A stretch of DNA of 64,000 nucleotides from Aphanothece sp. CMT-3BRIN-NPC111. Its GTDB lineage: Bacteria > Cyanobacteriota > Cyanobacteriia > Cyanobacteriales > JAHHGU01. The stretch spans positions 1 to 64,000 of the forward strand of contig JAHHGU010000014.1 of the NCBI GenBank assembly GCA_019359765.1, in the 5' to 3' direction. Under the pieces are notes generated by a model. It was not told where the DNA came from and ran no database searches. It saw only the letters and a list, made by a program, of their open reading frames with translations. The position numbers and the translations under genes are program-made. The first letter of the stretch is position 1. The number at the start of each line of letters is the position of its first letter. Shown here one piece after another: positions 52,582 to 60,403 of this stretch.

Positions 52582-52714
52582 TACTTTAAGAATAAGCGCT
52601 CTATACGGCAATATAGTGACAGATAGTCTACATGATGTCAAGGTAGTTGTATCAAATTCCATTGTTTTGGCTCTTTAATACATTTCCTTGGCAAGGCTTT
52701 TAGGACTGAGTGGT

Positions 52715-52738
52715 GTAAGGAAAGAATTATTTCCTTAC
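52715..52738. promoter_or_regulatory. Perfect 9-bp inverted repeat upstream of the methyltransferase
   Basis: GTAAGGAAA (52715-52723), a 6-nt spacer GAATTA, and TTTCCTTAC (52730-52738). It lies 134 bp upstream of the preferred methyltransferase start (53 bp from the longer one). It could be an operator for the methyltransferase promoter or a hairpin. It differs in sequence from the C-box at 50047-50078. Confidence 0.55.
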
Positions 52739-52748
52739 TTCTGAAATC

Positions 52749-52785
52749 GTTTCAATCCCTAATAGGGATTAGTGCTAATTGAAAG
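52749..52785. repeat. Solitary 37-nt CRISPR-type repeat
   Basis: The segment opens GTTTCAATCCCTAATAGGG and closes TGCTAATTGAAAG, with the internal dyad ATCCCTAATAGGGAT. The length (37 nt), the GTTTCAATCCCTAATAGGGATT start and the GAAAG end match the repeat class found in cyanobacterial CRISPR arrays. No second copy or spacer and no cas gene is visible in the window, so it is an orphan repeat, not an array. Confidence 0.75.
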
Positions 52786-52938
52786 GCAGTTGGCAGTTCA
52801 CCCCATCTCCTAGAAAGCATCCTGGCGTTTGCGTGACTCATTTTTCAGCTACAGGATAGCAAAACCCTTGCCAATTAAGCAGTCTCACCTAAAATTTATA
52901 TTTACTCTAAAAAACATCTACCCATCCGCGCAACTGGG

Positions 52939-53655
52939 TTGGCAATGGCAATAAAACCCTATCATCAGATCCCCATCCTAGACTGTGGAGAACCGCTGGT
53001 GCCGATTCCTTTGGAACGGTTTGCAGTGGAATGGCCTCATCCATATGAAAAATTGGGTGCGCCTTATAGAGAGCGATCGCCCTATTATCTCCGCCAGAGT
53101 GTCCTTGACAGCTTAACTGAAGCAGATAATAAGCTCCAACACTATAATCCTGGTTGGCGCATTCAGATTTTTGATGCCTATCGACCTGTAGAAGTCCAGC
53201 AATTTATGGTGGACTATACTTTTGCCTCTGTGGTTGAGGCTCAAGGGTTAAACTTCGAGCTTCCAGATGCCCAGCGGCAAGCGATTTGGGAGCAGGTTTA
53301 TCAAATATGGGCTGTCCCCAGCTTCGATCTAGCCACCCCGCCGCCTCACACAACGGGTGCCGCTGTGGATGTGACCTTAGTAGACGAAACAGGAAGAACC
53401 GTTAACATGGGTTCTGCGATTGACGAACTATCAGCGCGATCGCACCCCGATTACTTTGCCAGTGCTACCTTGCCCAGAGAACAGCAGTATCATGCCCACC
53501 GACAGCTGTTGCGAAATATCATGTTTGCGGCTGGGTTTCGCCGTCATCCCGATGAGTGGTGGCACTTTTCCCAGGGCGATCAGATGTGGGCGTGGCTATG
53601 CAACCAAGAAAATATTACTCATCCTTTTACCGCCCGTTACGGTCGAGCCGCTTAA
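52939..53655 (+). CDS. D-alanyl-D-alanine dipeptidase (VanX/M15D family)
   Basis: A 238-residue zinc dipeptidase that hydrolyses D-Ala-D-Ala during peptidoglycan turnover. Motifs of VanX/DdpX are present: QIFDAYRPVEVQQFMVDY, the metal-binding PPHTTGAAVDVTLVDETG (His and Asp ligands), NMGSAIDELSARSHPDYF, and RHPDEWWHFSQGD with the catalytic Glu and third ligand His. No signal peptide is visible, so it likely acts in the cytoplasm. Vancomycin resistance is not implied: no VanH/VanA partners are present. It begins a unit with DUF3110 and murQ. Confidence 0.9.
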   Translation: MAMAIKPYHQIPILDCGEPLVPIPLERFAVEWPHPYEKLGAPYRERSPYYLRQSVLDSLTEADNKLQHYNPGWRIQIFDAYRPVEVQQFMVDYTFASVVEAQGLNFELPDAQRQAIWEQVYQIWAVPSFDLATPPPHTTGAAVDVTLVDETGRTVNMGSAIDELSARSHPDYFASATLPREQQYHAHRQLLRNIMFAAGFRRHPDEWWHFSQGDQMWAWLCNQENITHPFTARYGRAA

Positions 53656-53722
53656 ATTCCTTTGTGTCTTTGTGCCTTTGTGGTTCAAACTAATTGTGGG
53701 TAAAAATAGTGAAAGTAAAATT

Positions 53723-54088
53723 ATGGCTGCACCCATGCGTGTATTTGTTTTATTATTTAATGCCCGGACTGAAAACGAGGGGATTCACACGATTCAGATT
53801 GGCGATCGCAATACAGTGCTAATGTTCGAGTCAGAAGACGACGCCACCCGCTTTGCTTTGATGCTAGAGGCGCAGGATTTTCCCGCCCCCACCCTCGAAG
53901 CTATGGATGTAGAAGACATTCAGGAATTTTGCAACAGTGCGGATTATGACTGCGAGCTGATTGAGGAAGGAATGTTAGCAATGCCGCCAGAAACTAGTGT
54001 TGAAGAAACGGACTGGCAAGCAAACGCCCCCAAACCAGAAATCTCAGACATCGATCGCATTCGTCGTCAGCTAGAAGGATTATTGTGA
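53723..54088 (+). CDS. DUF3110 domain protein
   Basis: A 121-residue cyanobacterial/plastid-lineage protein of unknown function. The family core is visible: MRVFVLLFNARTENEGIHTI, then VLMFESEDDATRFALMLEAQ and APTLEAMDVEDIQEFC. The acidic C terminus (ISDIDRIRRQLEGLL) is typical. A longer frame opens 303 bp upstream inside the dipeptidase gene and is not real. The start chosen is the ATG at 53723, with MRVF four codons on as an alternative. It overlaps murQ by 4 nt (GTGA), implying coupled translation. Confidence 0.85.
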   Translation: MAAPMRVFVLLFNARTENEGIHTIQIGDRNTVLMFESEDDATRFALMLEAQDFPAPTLEAMDVEDIQEFCNSADYDCELIEEGMLAMPPETSVEETDWQANAPKPEISDIDRIRRQLEGLL

Positions 54089-55029
54089 GCGCCACTTCAA
54101 ATATGAATAACAAGCCCATCATCGAACGGGGCCATTTACTGACTGAGCAGGTTAATCCCAATAGTCAAAACCTGGATCGGCTGAGTTCTCTGGAATTGGT
54201 GGATTTATTTAATCAAGAGGATGCCCAGACTCTTGCAGCTATCGCCGCCGCCCGCACTCAGCTGGCTCAAACGATTGACCGCGCTGCTGAGGCATTACGT
54301 CACGGGGGACGGCTGTTTTATGTTGGCGCTGGTACGAGTGGACGCTTGGGCGTGTTGGATGCCGCTGAGTGTCCGCCCACATTTTGTACGCCGCCGGAAC
54401 TAGTACAGGGTATTATTGCCGGTGGTGCTGGAGCCTTGGTGCGTAGCTCAGAAGATTTGGAAGATAAGTTCGAGGATGGGGTAGAAGCGATCGCTCATCG
54501 GCACATCACCGAACTAGATATCGTTGTCGGCATCACCGCTGGTGGCACCACGCCATACGTCCACGGGGCTGTACACGGTGCGCGTCAGCGGGGGGCAACT
54601 ACTGTTTTAATCGCTTGCGTGCCCGCTGAACAAGTGAGCATCGAAGCGGATATGGACATTCGCCTGATTGTTGGTCCGGAAGTGCTGGCTGGCTCCACGC
54701 GGCTCAAAGCTGGTACAGTCACCAAGATGGCTTTGAATATCATTTCCACTAGTGTCATGGTGAAGCTGGGCAAAGTTTACGGCAATCGCATGGTAGATGT
54801 GGCAGTCACAAATGCGAAGCTGCACGATCGCGCCCTGCGAATTTTGCAAGACCTCACTGGCTTGGGGCGTCAAGAGGCAGGTTACTTGCTAGAACGCAGT
54901 GGACGCGTGGTTAAGCTGGCTTTGCTGATGCATTGGACGGGTGTAGAGAAGGAAGAAGGCGATCGCCTCCTAGCAGAACACCAAGGCAATCTTCGGGCGG
55001 CTGTCAAGTCGCTGCACCCCAATTCGTAA
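54085..55029 (+). CDS. murQ: N-acetylmuramic acid 6-phosphate etherase
   Basis: Cleaves the lactyl ether of MurNAc-6-phosphate to GlcNAc-6-phosphate and D-lactate in peptidoglycan recycling. The 314-residue SIS-domain protein has LFYVGAGTSGRLGVLDAAEC (substrate-phosphate loop), FCTPPELVQGIIAGGAGALV, DIVVGITAGGTTPYVHGA, the catalytic Glu region LIVGPEVLAGSTRLKAGTVT, and NRMVDVAVTNAKLHDRALRI. It starts with GTG at 54085 overlapping the DUF3110 stop; an ATG 18 bp downstream is an alternative. The dipeptidase upstream acts in the same process. D-lactate formed here is not an obvious substrate for the L-hydroxyacid oxidase at 43938. Confidence 0.95.
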   Translation: MSATSNMNNKPIIERGHLLTEQVNPNSQNLDRLSSLELVDLFNQEDAQTLAAIAAARTQLAQTIDRAAEALRHGGRLFYVGAGTSGRLGVLDAAECPPTFCTPPELVQGIIAGGAGALVRSSEDLEDKFEDGVEAIAHRHITELDIVVGITAGGTTPYVHGAVHGARQRGATTVLIACVPAEQVSIEADMDIRLIVGPEVLAGSTRLKAGTVTKMALNIISTSVMVKLGKVYGNRMVDVAVTNAKLHDRALRILQDLTGLGRQEAGYLLERSGRVVKLALLMHWTGVEKEEGDRLLAEHQGNLRAAVKSLHPNS

Positions 55030-55328
55030 TTACCCCACACATACAGCAGCTTTCAAATGAATCAACCACAGCCTGCTTTCAAGAGGGGGATACACAGCGA
55101 CGCGGATCAAGCTAAAAAATGTAACAAAACCCCTTTGAGAACCGCGATAAATCTTTCAATCAGTATGGTCTATTCATCTGAAAATTGCTGTAAATATAGG
55201 GGCAATAAATAATGATGCTATGCATTTTGGGGATTCCATAGCTCAACTCAGGGGCAACCAACCTCACTCTCATTAATTACGAATTACGTTGGCGTAGCCT
55301 GCGCGGAGCGCATACTACGAATTACTAA
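55030..55328. other. Intergenic stretch with dispersed repeat
   Basis: About 300 bp between convergent murQ and the WG-repeat genes. It holds GGCGTAGCCTGCGCGGAGCG at 55290-55309, an interspersed near-palindrome of a type common in cyanobacteria, flanked by ATTACGAATTACG-like short repeats. No gene seen and no clear terminator. Confidence 0.45.
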
Positions 55329-56462
55329 TTATTTGCTGATATAGCCCCATTTAGAGTCAATCTCTACTGGTGCTAGACCTTCGGCAAATTCATAAGCTCC
55401 ATCTAACTGAGGCGAGATAATGAACTTACCCGTTTTATCTATATAGCCATAGTTAGAGTTAATTCTTACCTCTGCCAACCCTTCAGAAAAGGGAAAAGCA
55501 TAATCAAACTGTGGTGAAATGACGAGTTTACCAGTTTTGTCAATATATCCCCATTTAGAATCAATCTGTACAGGTGCTAGCCCTTCGTGAAAGTCATCAG
55601 TCTCATTAAACTGTGGCGGGATGACAAGCTTACCCGTTTTGTCAATATATCCCCACTTCGAGTTAATTAGTACCCTGGCTAGCCCTTCAGAAAAATCCTT
55701 AGCCTCATTAAACTGGGGCTGAATAATTAACTTTCCTATATTATTGATATAGCCGTACTTAGAGTCTATCCATACCCTCGCCAGCCCTTCGGAAAAGTTA
55801 TAAGCATAATCGCACTTAAGTTGGATAACTGCTTTGCCCGTTTTATCTATATGACCACACATAGAGTTCATCTTTACGGGTGCCATCCCTTCGGTAAAGT
55901 TCCCAACCACATACCAACCAGTCTCACCAATTTCAAACTGTGGCTGAATTATGAACTTGCCGCTCTTGTCGATATAGCCCCAATCAAGGTCAATTCGTAC
56001 TCTTGCTAGCCCTTCGGAAAAGTTATCAGCCTCATCAAACTGTGACGGGATAACGAATTTACCAGTTCTGTCAATATAGCCGTACTTCTTAGAGTCAAAG
56101 CCATACTTAGAGTCGTAAATCATTACCAGTGCCAACTCTTCTCGAAAAGGCCAAACCTCATCAAATTGGAGTGGGATAACTATCTTCCCGGTCTTGTCAA
56201 TATAGCCCCACTTTTTCCCAATTTTTACGGCTGCTAGCCCTTCGCTAAAATCCGAAGCAACATCAAACTGGGGCGGAATAACTATTTTCCCGGTTGTGCC
56301 ATTCTGTGACTCTACATTGGGTGTTGTCACGTTAGATGTGGGAGAATTGAGGGGTGAGGCGGTTGTAGTGGCGATCGCACGTTCAAATGTGGATGCTGTT
56401 GCCATCACTACAGCTACAGATGTTGCCCCCAAACAGTTTCTCATCAGCTTTTCTAGTCTCAT
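55329..56462 (-). CDS. WG-repeat (beta-propeller-like) protein
   Basis: A protein of about 377 residues. The N terminus has a hydrophobic segment (NCLGATSVAVVMATASTF) that could be a signal anchor, followed by about nine WG-repeat units of the form WGYIDKTGKIVIPPQFD followed by FSEGLAPV. Such proteins are thought to fold as repeated beta units used in binding. One unit has GYINNIGK and another GHIDKTGK. The start at 56462 overlaps the stop of the upstream WG gene by 4 nt (ATGA); an ATG 18 bp further upstream is open. The two genes are paralogues with similar N termini. Function unknown. Confidence 0.83.
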   Translation of the reverse strand: MRLEKLMRNCLGATSVAVVMATASTFERAIATTTASPLNSPTSNVTTPNVESQNGTTGKIVIPPQFDVASDFSEGLAAVKIGKKWGYIDKTGKIVIPLQFDEVWPFREELALVMIYDSKYGFDSKKYGYIDRTGKFVIPSQFDEADNFSEGLARVRIDLDWGYIDKSGKFIIQPQFEIGETGWYVVGNFTEGMAPVKMNSMCGHIDKTGKAVIQLKCDYAYNFSEGLARVWIDSKYGYINNIGKLIIQPQFNEAKDFSEGLARVLINSKWGYIDKTGKLVIPPQFNETDDFHEGLAPVQIDSKWGYIDKTGKLVISPQFDYAFPFSEGLAEVRINSNYGYIDKTGKFIISPQLDGAYEFAEGLAPVEIDSKWGYISK

Positions 56463-57664
56463 TTCTTGATATAGCCCCACTTCGAGCCAATCTTTACCTT
56501 TGCTAGCCCTTCCGAAAAATCCCCAGCCTCATCAAACTGTGCCTCAATGAGGAGCTTACCTGTCTTGTCTATATAGCCCCACTTACCAGGAAGAAAACCA
56601 GCAGCGCCATCTCTACCACCACCAATCATTACCTTTGCCAGCCCTTCAGAAAAGTCCTCAGCTCTAGTAAACTTTGGCTTGATGACCATCTTCCCTGTCT
56701 TGTCGATATAGCCGAAACTACACTCCAGAATAGCGACGCAGCTACCACCGCTAGTATCTGCCGCTGCTAATCCTTCAGAGAACTTTCTACCCTGATCAAA
56801 CTGCGGTTTAATAGCAATATTGCCTATTTTGTCAACATACCCCCACTTCTCGCCAATCTTTACTGCTGCTAGCCCTTCCGAGAAATTATCAGCATTATCA
56901 AACTGGGGCTTAATAGCTATAGTGCCGGTTTTGTCGATATAGCCCCACTTAGAGTCACTCAGTATCACTGCCAGTCCTTCAGAAAAGTTCCCACCATTCT
57001 CAAATTGCTGTGGGATAACAACCTTTCCGGTTTTATCGATATAGCCAGCGTTATAGCCGGCATTGGGATTAACTCTGAAATCGCCACTCTGAATCAGTGC
57101 TAAACCTTCTGAAAAGTTGTAGGCAGCCTTAGAATATTCCTCGGTATTTTCATCAAATTGCGGTTTGACAACTACCCTGCCTGTTTTATCAATGTACCCA
57201 TCCGCTACCAGTGCCAGCCCGTCGGCAAAGTCCTCAGCAGAATTAAATTGAGGTTTAATAACGGTATTGCCCATCTTGTCGATGTAGCCCCACAAATTGC
57301 CAATTTTTACTTTTGCGAGTCCCTCCGAAAAGTTGGCAGCATCATCAAATTGTTGTTGAATAACAATTTTTCCTGTCTTGTAGATATAGCCGTACTTAGA
57401 ACCAATCTTTACCTTTGCTAGCCCCTCGTGAAAGTCCTCAGCCTCATCAAACTGTGGTTGGATAAAGATTTCCCCCGTTTTGTGATTCTGTGGCGTTACA
57501 TCGGGCGTTGTCAGGCGCGATATAGGAGCATTGGATAGTGAGGAGGTTAACGTGGCGACTGATGGCTCAAGCGTAGATGCGATCGCAATCACACTAGCAA
57601 TTGCTGCTGTCGCCAATCCGCTCGACCCAGCGCCCGTCTGTCTTGCCAAGTCTCTAAATAGCAT
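56459..57664 (-). CDS. WG-repeat (beta-propeller-like) protein, upstream paralogue
   Basis: A 401-residue paralogue of the downstream gene. The N-terminal segment GLATAAIASVIAIASTLEPS resembles that of the neighbour, suggesting membrane attachment or export. It has nine WG-repeat units (WGYIDKTGKLLIEAQFDE and variants such as GYVDKIGN) separated by FSEGLA segments. Two loops are longer, FADGLALVADGYIDKTGR and the Cys-bearing SGGSCVAILECSFGYIDKTG. It is translationally coupled to the next gene and divergent from the protease at 57773, sharing an approximately 110-bp promoter region. Confidence 0.83.
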   Translation of the reverse strand: MLFRDLARQTGAGSSGLATAAIASVIAIASTLEPSVATLTSSLSNAPISRLTTPDVTPQNHKTGEIFIQPQFDEAEDFHEGLAKVKIGSKYGYIYKTGKIVIQQQFDDAANFSEGLAKVKIGNLWGYIDKMGNTVIKPQFNSAEDFADGLALVADGYIDKTGRVVVKPQFDENTEEYSKAAYNFSEGLALIQSGDFRVNPNAGYNAGYIDKTGKVVIPQQFENGGNFSEGLAVILSDSKWGYIDKTGTIAIKPQFDNADNFSEGLAAVKIGEKWGYVDKIGNIAIKPQFDQGRKFSEGLAAADTSGGSCVAILECSFGYIDKTGKMVIKPKFTRAEDFSEGLAKVMIGGGRDGAAGFLPGKWGYIDKTGKLLIEAQFDEAGDFSEGLAKVKIGSKWGYIKK

Positions 57665-57772
57665 GGGATGGTTGCAGGGTAATCGTTGAACTTAATATTG
57701 GCATCACCGACAACTGCGATAATTCCGCACAGATCGTGTATGTGGGGATAAGGCGCGATCGCCCCTGTCTGC

Positions 57773-59389
57773 GTGGCAACGGTATCGTACTCAGTTACAG
57801 TAGACTTGTTAGTTCTAGCTGCTACGGTTCTATTAATAAAAATGTTTACGGCATCAGAAACTACAGCAACAGTTTTAATTGTCCTGCTAGCTTTAGGCAT
57901 CCTCAGTTGGGGCTTCTACCGCGCCAAGCCTTTTGGCAAGCTGGGAATCTTAGCCTGGTTGCAGTCAGTGGTGCTGATGGCTCCCTGGCTGTTATTCTTT
58001 GGCTTATTTGCCGCTGGTATTTACCTCAACCTAGTTAGCATTCTGTTTTTGTTGGTAACGTCAGCTGGATTATATATGTTCTTGGGTAATCGACTGCGAG
58101 CAGCCGGTCAGGATGTCGCACTGCGAGAAAAACTCTCGAATATGCTCGATGCCAACCAGGAATCAAGCACCAGAGAAAATACATCTGGGGAAGATATCTC
58201 TAAAGACATACCAGTGGGAGCAGAAGCACCTGCTAAAGAGGCGATTAATCGCGTTTCTACAGAAGTAGCTCCCATCCCGGATGAAGACCTCAAATCGATC
58301 CAAGGGATTTTTGGTATTGATACCTTCTTTGCCACAGAAACTATTCCCTATCAAGAAGGGGCTATCTTCAAAGGCAATCTGCGAGGAGAGCCTGATGTCG
58401 TTCATTCCCGTTTGTCTGCCACCTTACAAGAGCGACTCGGGGAGCGTTACCGACTGTTTTTAGTAGAAAATCCGGAAGGCAAACCTGTTGTGGTTATCTT
58501 GCCCAGCAGCAATGACCCGCAACCGACCACAGTATCCCAAAAAATCCTGGCGGTTGTGCTGTTTGTAGCAACAATTGCCACCACCTTAGAAACAGCCGGG
58601 TTGCTGCTGAACTTCGATTTATTCAACAACCTGGATCGGTTTAAGGAAGTCTTACCCATCAGTGCCGGAATCTGGACAATTTTAGGATCTCACGAATTTG
58701 GACACCGATGGCTGGCGCGGCGTCACAACGTCCGTATCAGCCCTCCTTTCTTCATTCCCTCTGGGCAGATTGCCTCCTTTGGTGCGATTACCCGCTTTCA
58801 GTCCTTATTGCCCAATCGCACGGTACTGTTTGATATCGCTTTAGCTGGCCCTGCGCTTGGTGGCATTGTCTCTTTGTTGATGCTGGTAATAGGATTGGTG
58901 CTTTCCCACGAAGGCAGTTTATTTCAATTGCCCGCTCAATTTTTCCAAGGCTCGATTTTGGTGGGAACGCTGGCACGAGTTGTCCTGGGTTCTGCCCTCC
59001 AGGAAAGTATTGTTGACGTACACCCACTGATGATTATCGGTTGGCTAGGCTTAGTAATTACAGCTTTGAACTTGATGCCCGCTGGACAGTTAGATGGCGG
59101 TCGAATTGTTCAGGCTATCTACGGACGTAAAATTGCTCAAAGGGCTACAGTGGCGACGTTAATTTTGCTGGGGATTGTTTCTATAACGAATCCGGCGAAT
59201 TCTATCACCTTGTACTGGGCGATCGTGATTTTATTTTTGCAGCGGGGTTTGGAGCGTCCTAGCTTGAATGAGATCACAGAACCGGATGATGCTAGGGCGG
59301 CTTTGGGTTTATTGGCTTTGTTCTTGATGATAGCAACCCTAATTCCCTTAACCCCTGGGTTGGCAGGGCGTCTGGGAATTGGCGGGTAG
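57773..59389 (+). CDS. Site-2 protease-like membrane metalloprotease (EGY family, M50)
   Basis: An intramembrane zinc protease of up to 538 residues. The zinc motif is SHEFGHRWLARRHN (His about 307) and the second metal-binding element is LNLMPAGQLDGGRIVQAIYG (about 432). It has about eight membrane helices, with a soluble N-terminal part (about 110-245) that carries QGIFGIDTFFATETIPYQEG and FKGNLRGEPDVVHSRLSATL, as in plant EGY and cyanobacterial relatives. It starts with GTG at 57773; a Met at 57842 is an alternative. Likely roles are regulated proteolysis in the membrane or thylakoid assembly, inferred from plant homologues. Confidence 0.9.
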   Translation: MATVSYSVTVDLLVLAATVLLIKMFTASETTATVLIVLLALGILSWGFYRAKPFGKLGILAWLQSVVLMAPWLLFFGLFAAGIYLNLVSILFLLVTSAGLYMFLGNRLRAAGQDVALREKLSNMLDANQESSTRENTSGEDISKDIPVGAEAPAKEAINRVSTEVAPIPDEDLKSIQGIFGIDTFFATETIPYQEGAIFKGNLRGEPDVVHSRLSATLQERLGERYRLFLVENPEGKPVVVILPSSNDPQPTTVSQKILAVVLFVATIATTLETAGLLLNFDLFNNLDRFKEVLPISAGIWTILGSHEFGHRWLARRHNVRISPPFFIPSGQIASFGAITRFQSLLPNRTVLFDIALAGPALGGIVSLLMLVIGLVLSHEGSLFQLPAQFFQGSILVGTLARVVLGSALQESIVDVHPLMIIGWLGLVITALNLMPAGQLDGGRIVQAIYGRKIAQRATVATLILLGIVSITNPANSITLYWAIVILFLQRGLERPSLNEITEPDDARAALGLLALFLMIATLIPLTPGLAGRLGIGG

Positions 59390-59447
59390 AGCAGCCATTA
59401 GGTACAAGACTTAGACACATCCACCGTTGATTAAGAGTTTGGTGAGA

Positions 59448-59489
59448 GGGTAAAGGGGTAATAGGTTTGTAAAACCTACCCTTTTACCC
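59448..59489 (+). terminator. Strong hairpin downstream of the protease gene
   Basis: GGGTAAAGGGGT followed by AATAGGTTT on the left arm pairs with AAACCTACCCTTTTACCC on the right, with a short loop at about 59468-59472. One G:U pair and a small bulge occur. There is no long T-run after it, so termination is likely but not certain. Confidence 0.5.
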
Positions 59490-59553
59490 TTTGGAACAGA
59501 TAACTTTTGAATTAGTTGCGTAAGTTCTAATTTAGTAATTAATCAAATTAATT

Positions 59554-60387
59554 ATGATGTCTGCTGAACTGCCACCTATCCTAGTCCTTCTCGATCTCAG
59601 TGCCATCATGGCAGGAACAACGCGGGAATGGCAGGAGTACTCGCGAGTCGGTAAATGCTTCTTATCCCAAGTTGTTTATGAAGAAATTGAATTTCTCTGT
59701 AACAGGGCACCGGAACCCAATTTAGAGAAAACGTCCAGGGAGTTCATGCGGTTTTATCCCAATAGCGGCTGGCAGCTAAGTACAGCTAATGAACCTCATC
59801 CCTCCCTGACGCCTGCTGACAGTCAGGCTTTGAGCAAACAAGCTCGACTAGCTCTGGCAACAGTCCAGTGTGCCTATGGTTTATCGCAGGAACAGACGAC
59901 TCAGCTAGTTGTTTTGGTATCCAACAGTCAGCCACTATTGCAACGCCTTCAAGCACTAGAGGCACCGAATTTGTCTGGCATCACTGCTACTGCACTATTG
60001 CAGTGGGCTAGAACTGGGCAGCGACCTATTGCTGTTACCCAGCAGCTACAATCTATGATCAGGGCAGGTAGTTCGTCGGGAAATTCACTCTTGTCTGGAG
60101 GTTCCCCAGTCACCAGAGGGACATCACCAACAGCCGCCCCTCGCCCCATGACTGGTCCTGCCTCAGCTGCTCGCATACCTGCATCGCCATCCAGCCAAAA
60201 AGGTGGGCGTGGTTTGTTTTCTGGCCTGATTAATAGTGTATTGGCATTGACCGGGGTGGCGATCGCAGCCTTAATCGTTTGGGCTGTCATCCAGCCTGCA
60301 AGCTTCAACCAATTCTGGAATAAACTGGGTTTACCCGCACTCCCAGGTCAGCAGCCAGCACAGAAATCGCAACCTGTCAACAAGTAA
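59554..60387 (+). CDS. PIN-like domain protein with C-terminal membrane helix
   Basis: A 277-residue protein of uncertain function. The N-terminal 160 residues resemble a PIN-type nuclease fold: PILVLLDLSAIMAGTT at the first strand with an Asp, VYEEIEFLCN with Glu residues, and VVLVSNSQPLLQRLQALEAP near the end. The core acidic set is not fully clear. A Ser/Pro/Gly-rich linker (about 165-220) leads to one membrane helix (GLINSVLALTGVAIAALIVW). It lies 16 bp upstream of the DUF4178 gene and may be co-transcribed with the final operon. The PIN assignment is moderate. Confidence 0.65.
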   Translation: MMSAELPPILVLLDLSAIMAGTTREWQEYSRVGKCFLSQVVYEEIEFLCNRAPEPNLEKTSREFMRFYPNSGWQLSTANEPHPSLTPADSQALSKQARLALATVQCAYGLSQEQTTQLVVLVSNSQPLLQRLQALEAPNLSGITATALLQWARTGQRPIAVTQQLQSMIRAGSSSGNSLLSGGSPVTRGTSPTAAPRPMTGPASAARIPASPSSQKGGRGLFSGLINSVLALTGVAIAALIVWAVIQPASFNQFWNKLGLPALPGQQPAQKSQPVNK

Positions 60388-60403
60388 AATTCAGTTAGTT
60401 TTT

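Noticed and set aside
52700..52900. A CRISPR array
   Set aside because: Only one repeat-like unit is visible at 52749-52785; no second copy at any spacer distance up or down. Reported as an orphan repeat instead.
52939..53655. Vancomycin resistance role for the VanX-like gene
   Set aside because: No VanH, VanA-type ligase or VanRS genes are nearby, and the context with murQ points to peptidoglycan recycling.
53420..53722. An upstream extension of the DUF3110 frame within the dipeptidase gene
   Set aside because: The extension overlaps the well-conserved VanX-like coding region in another frame; the DUF3110 domain itself begins at about 53735.
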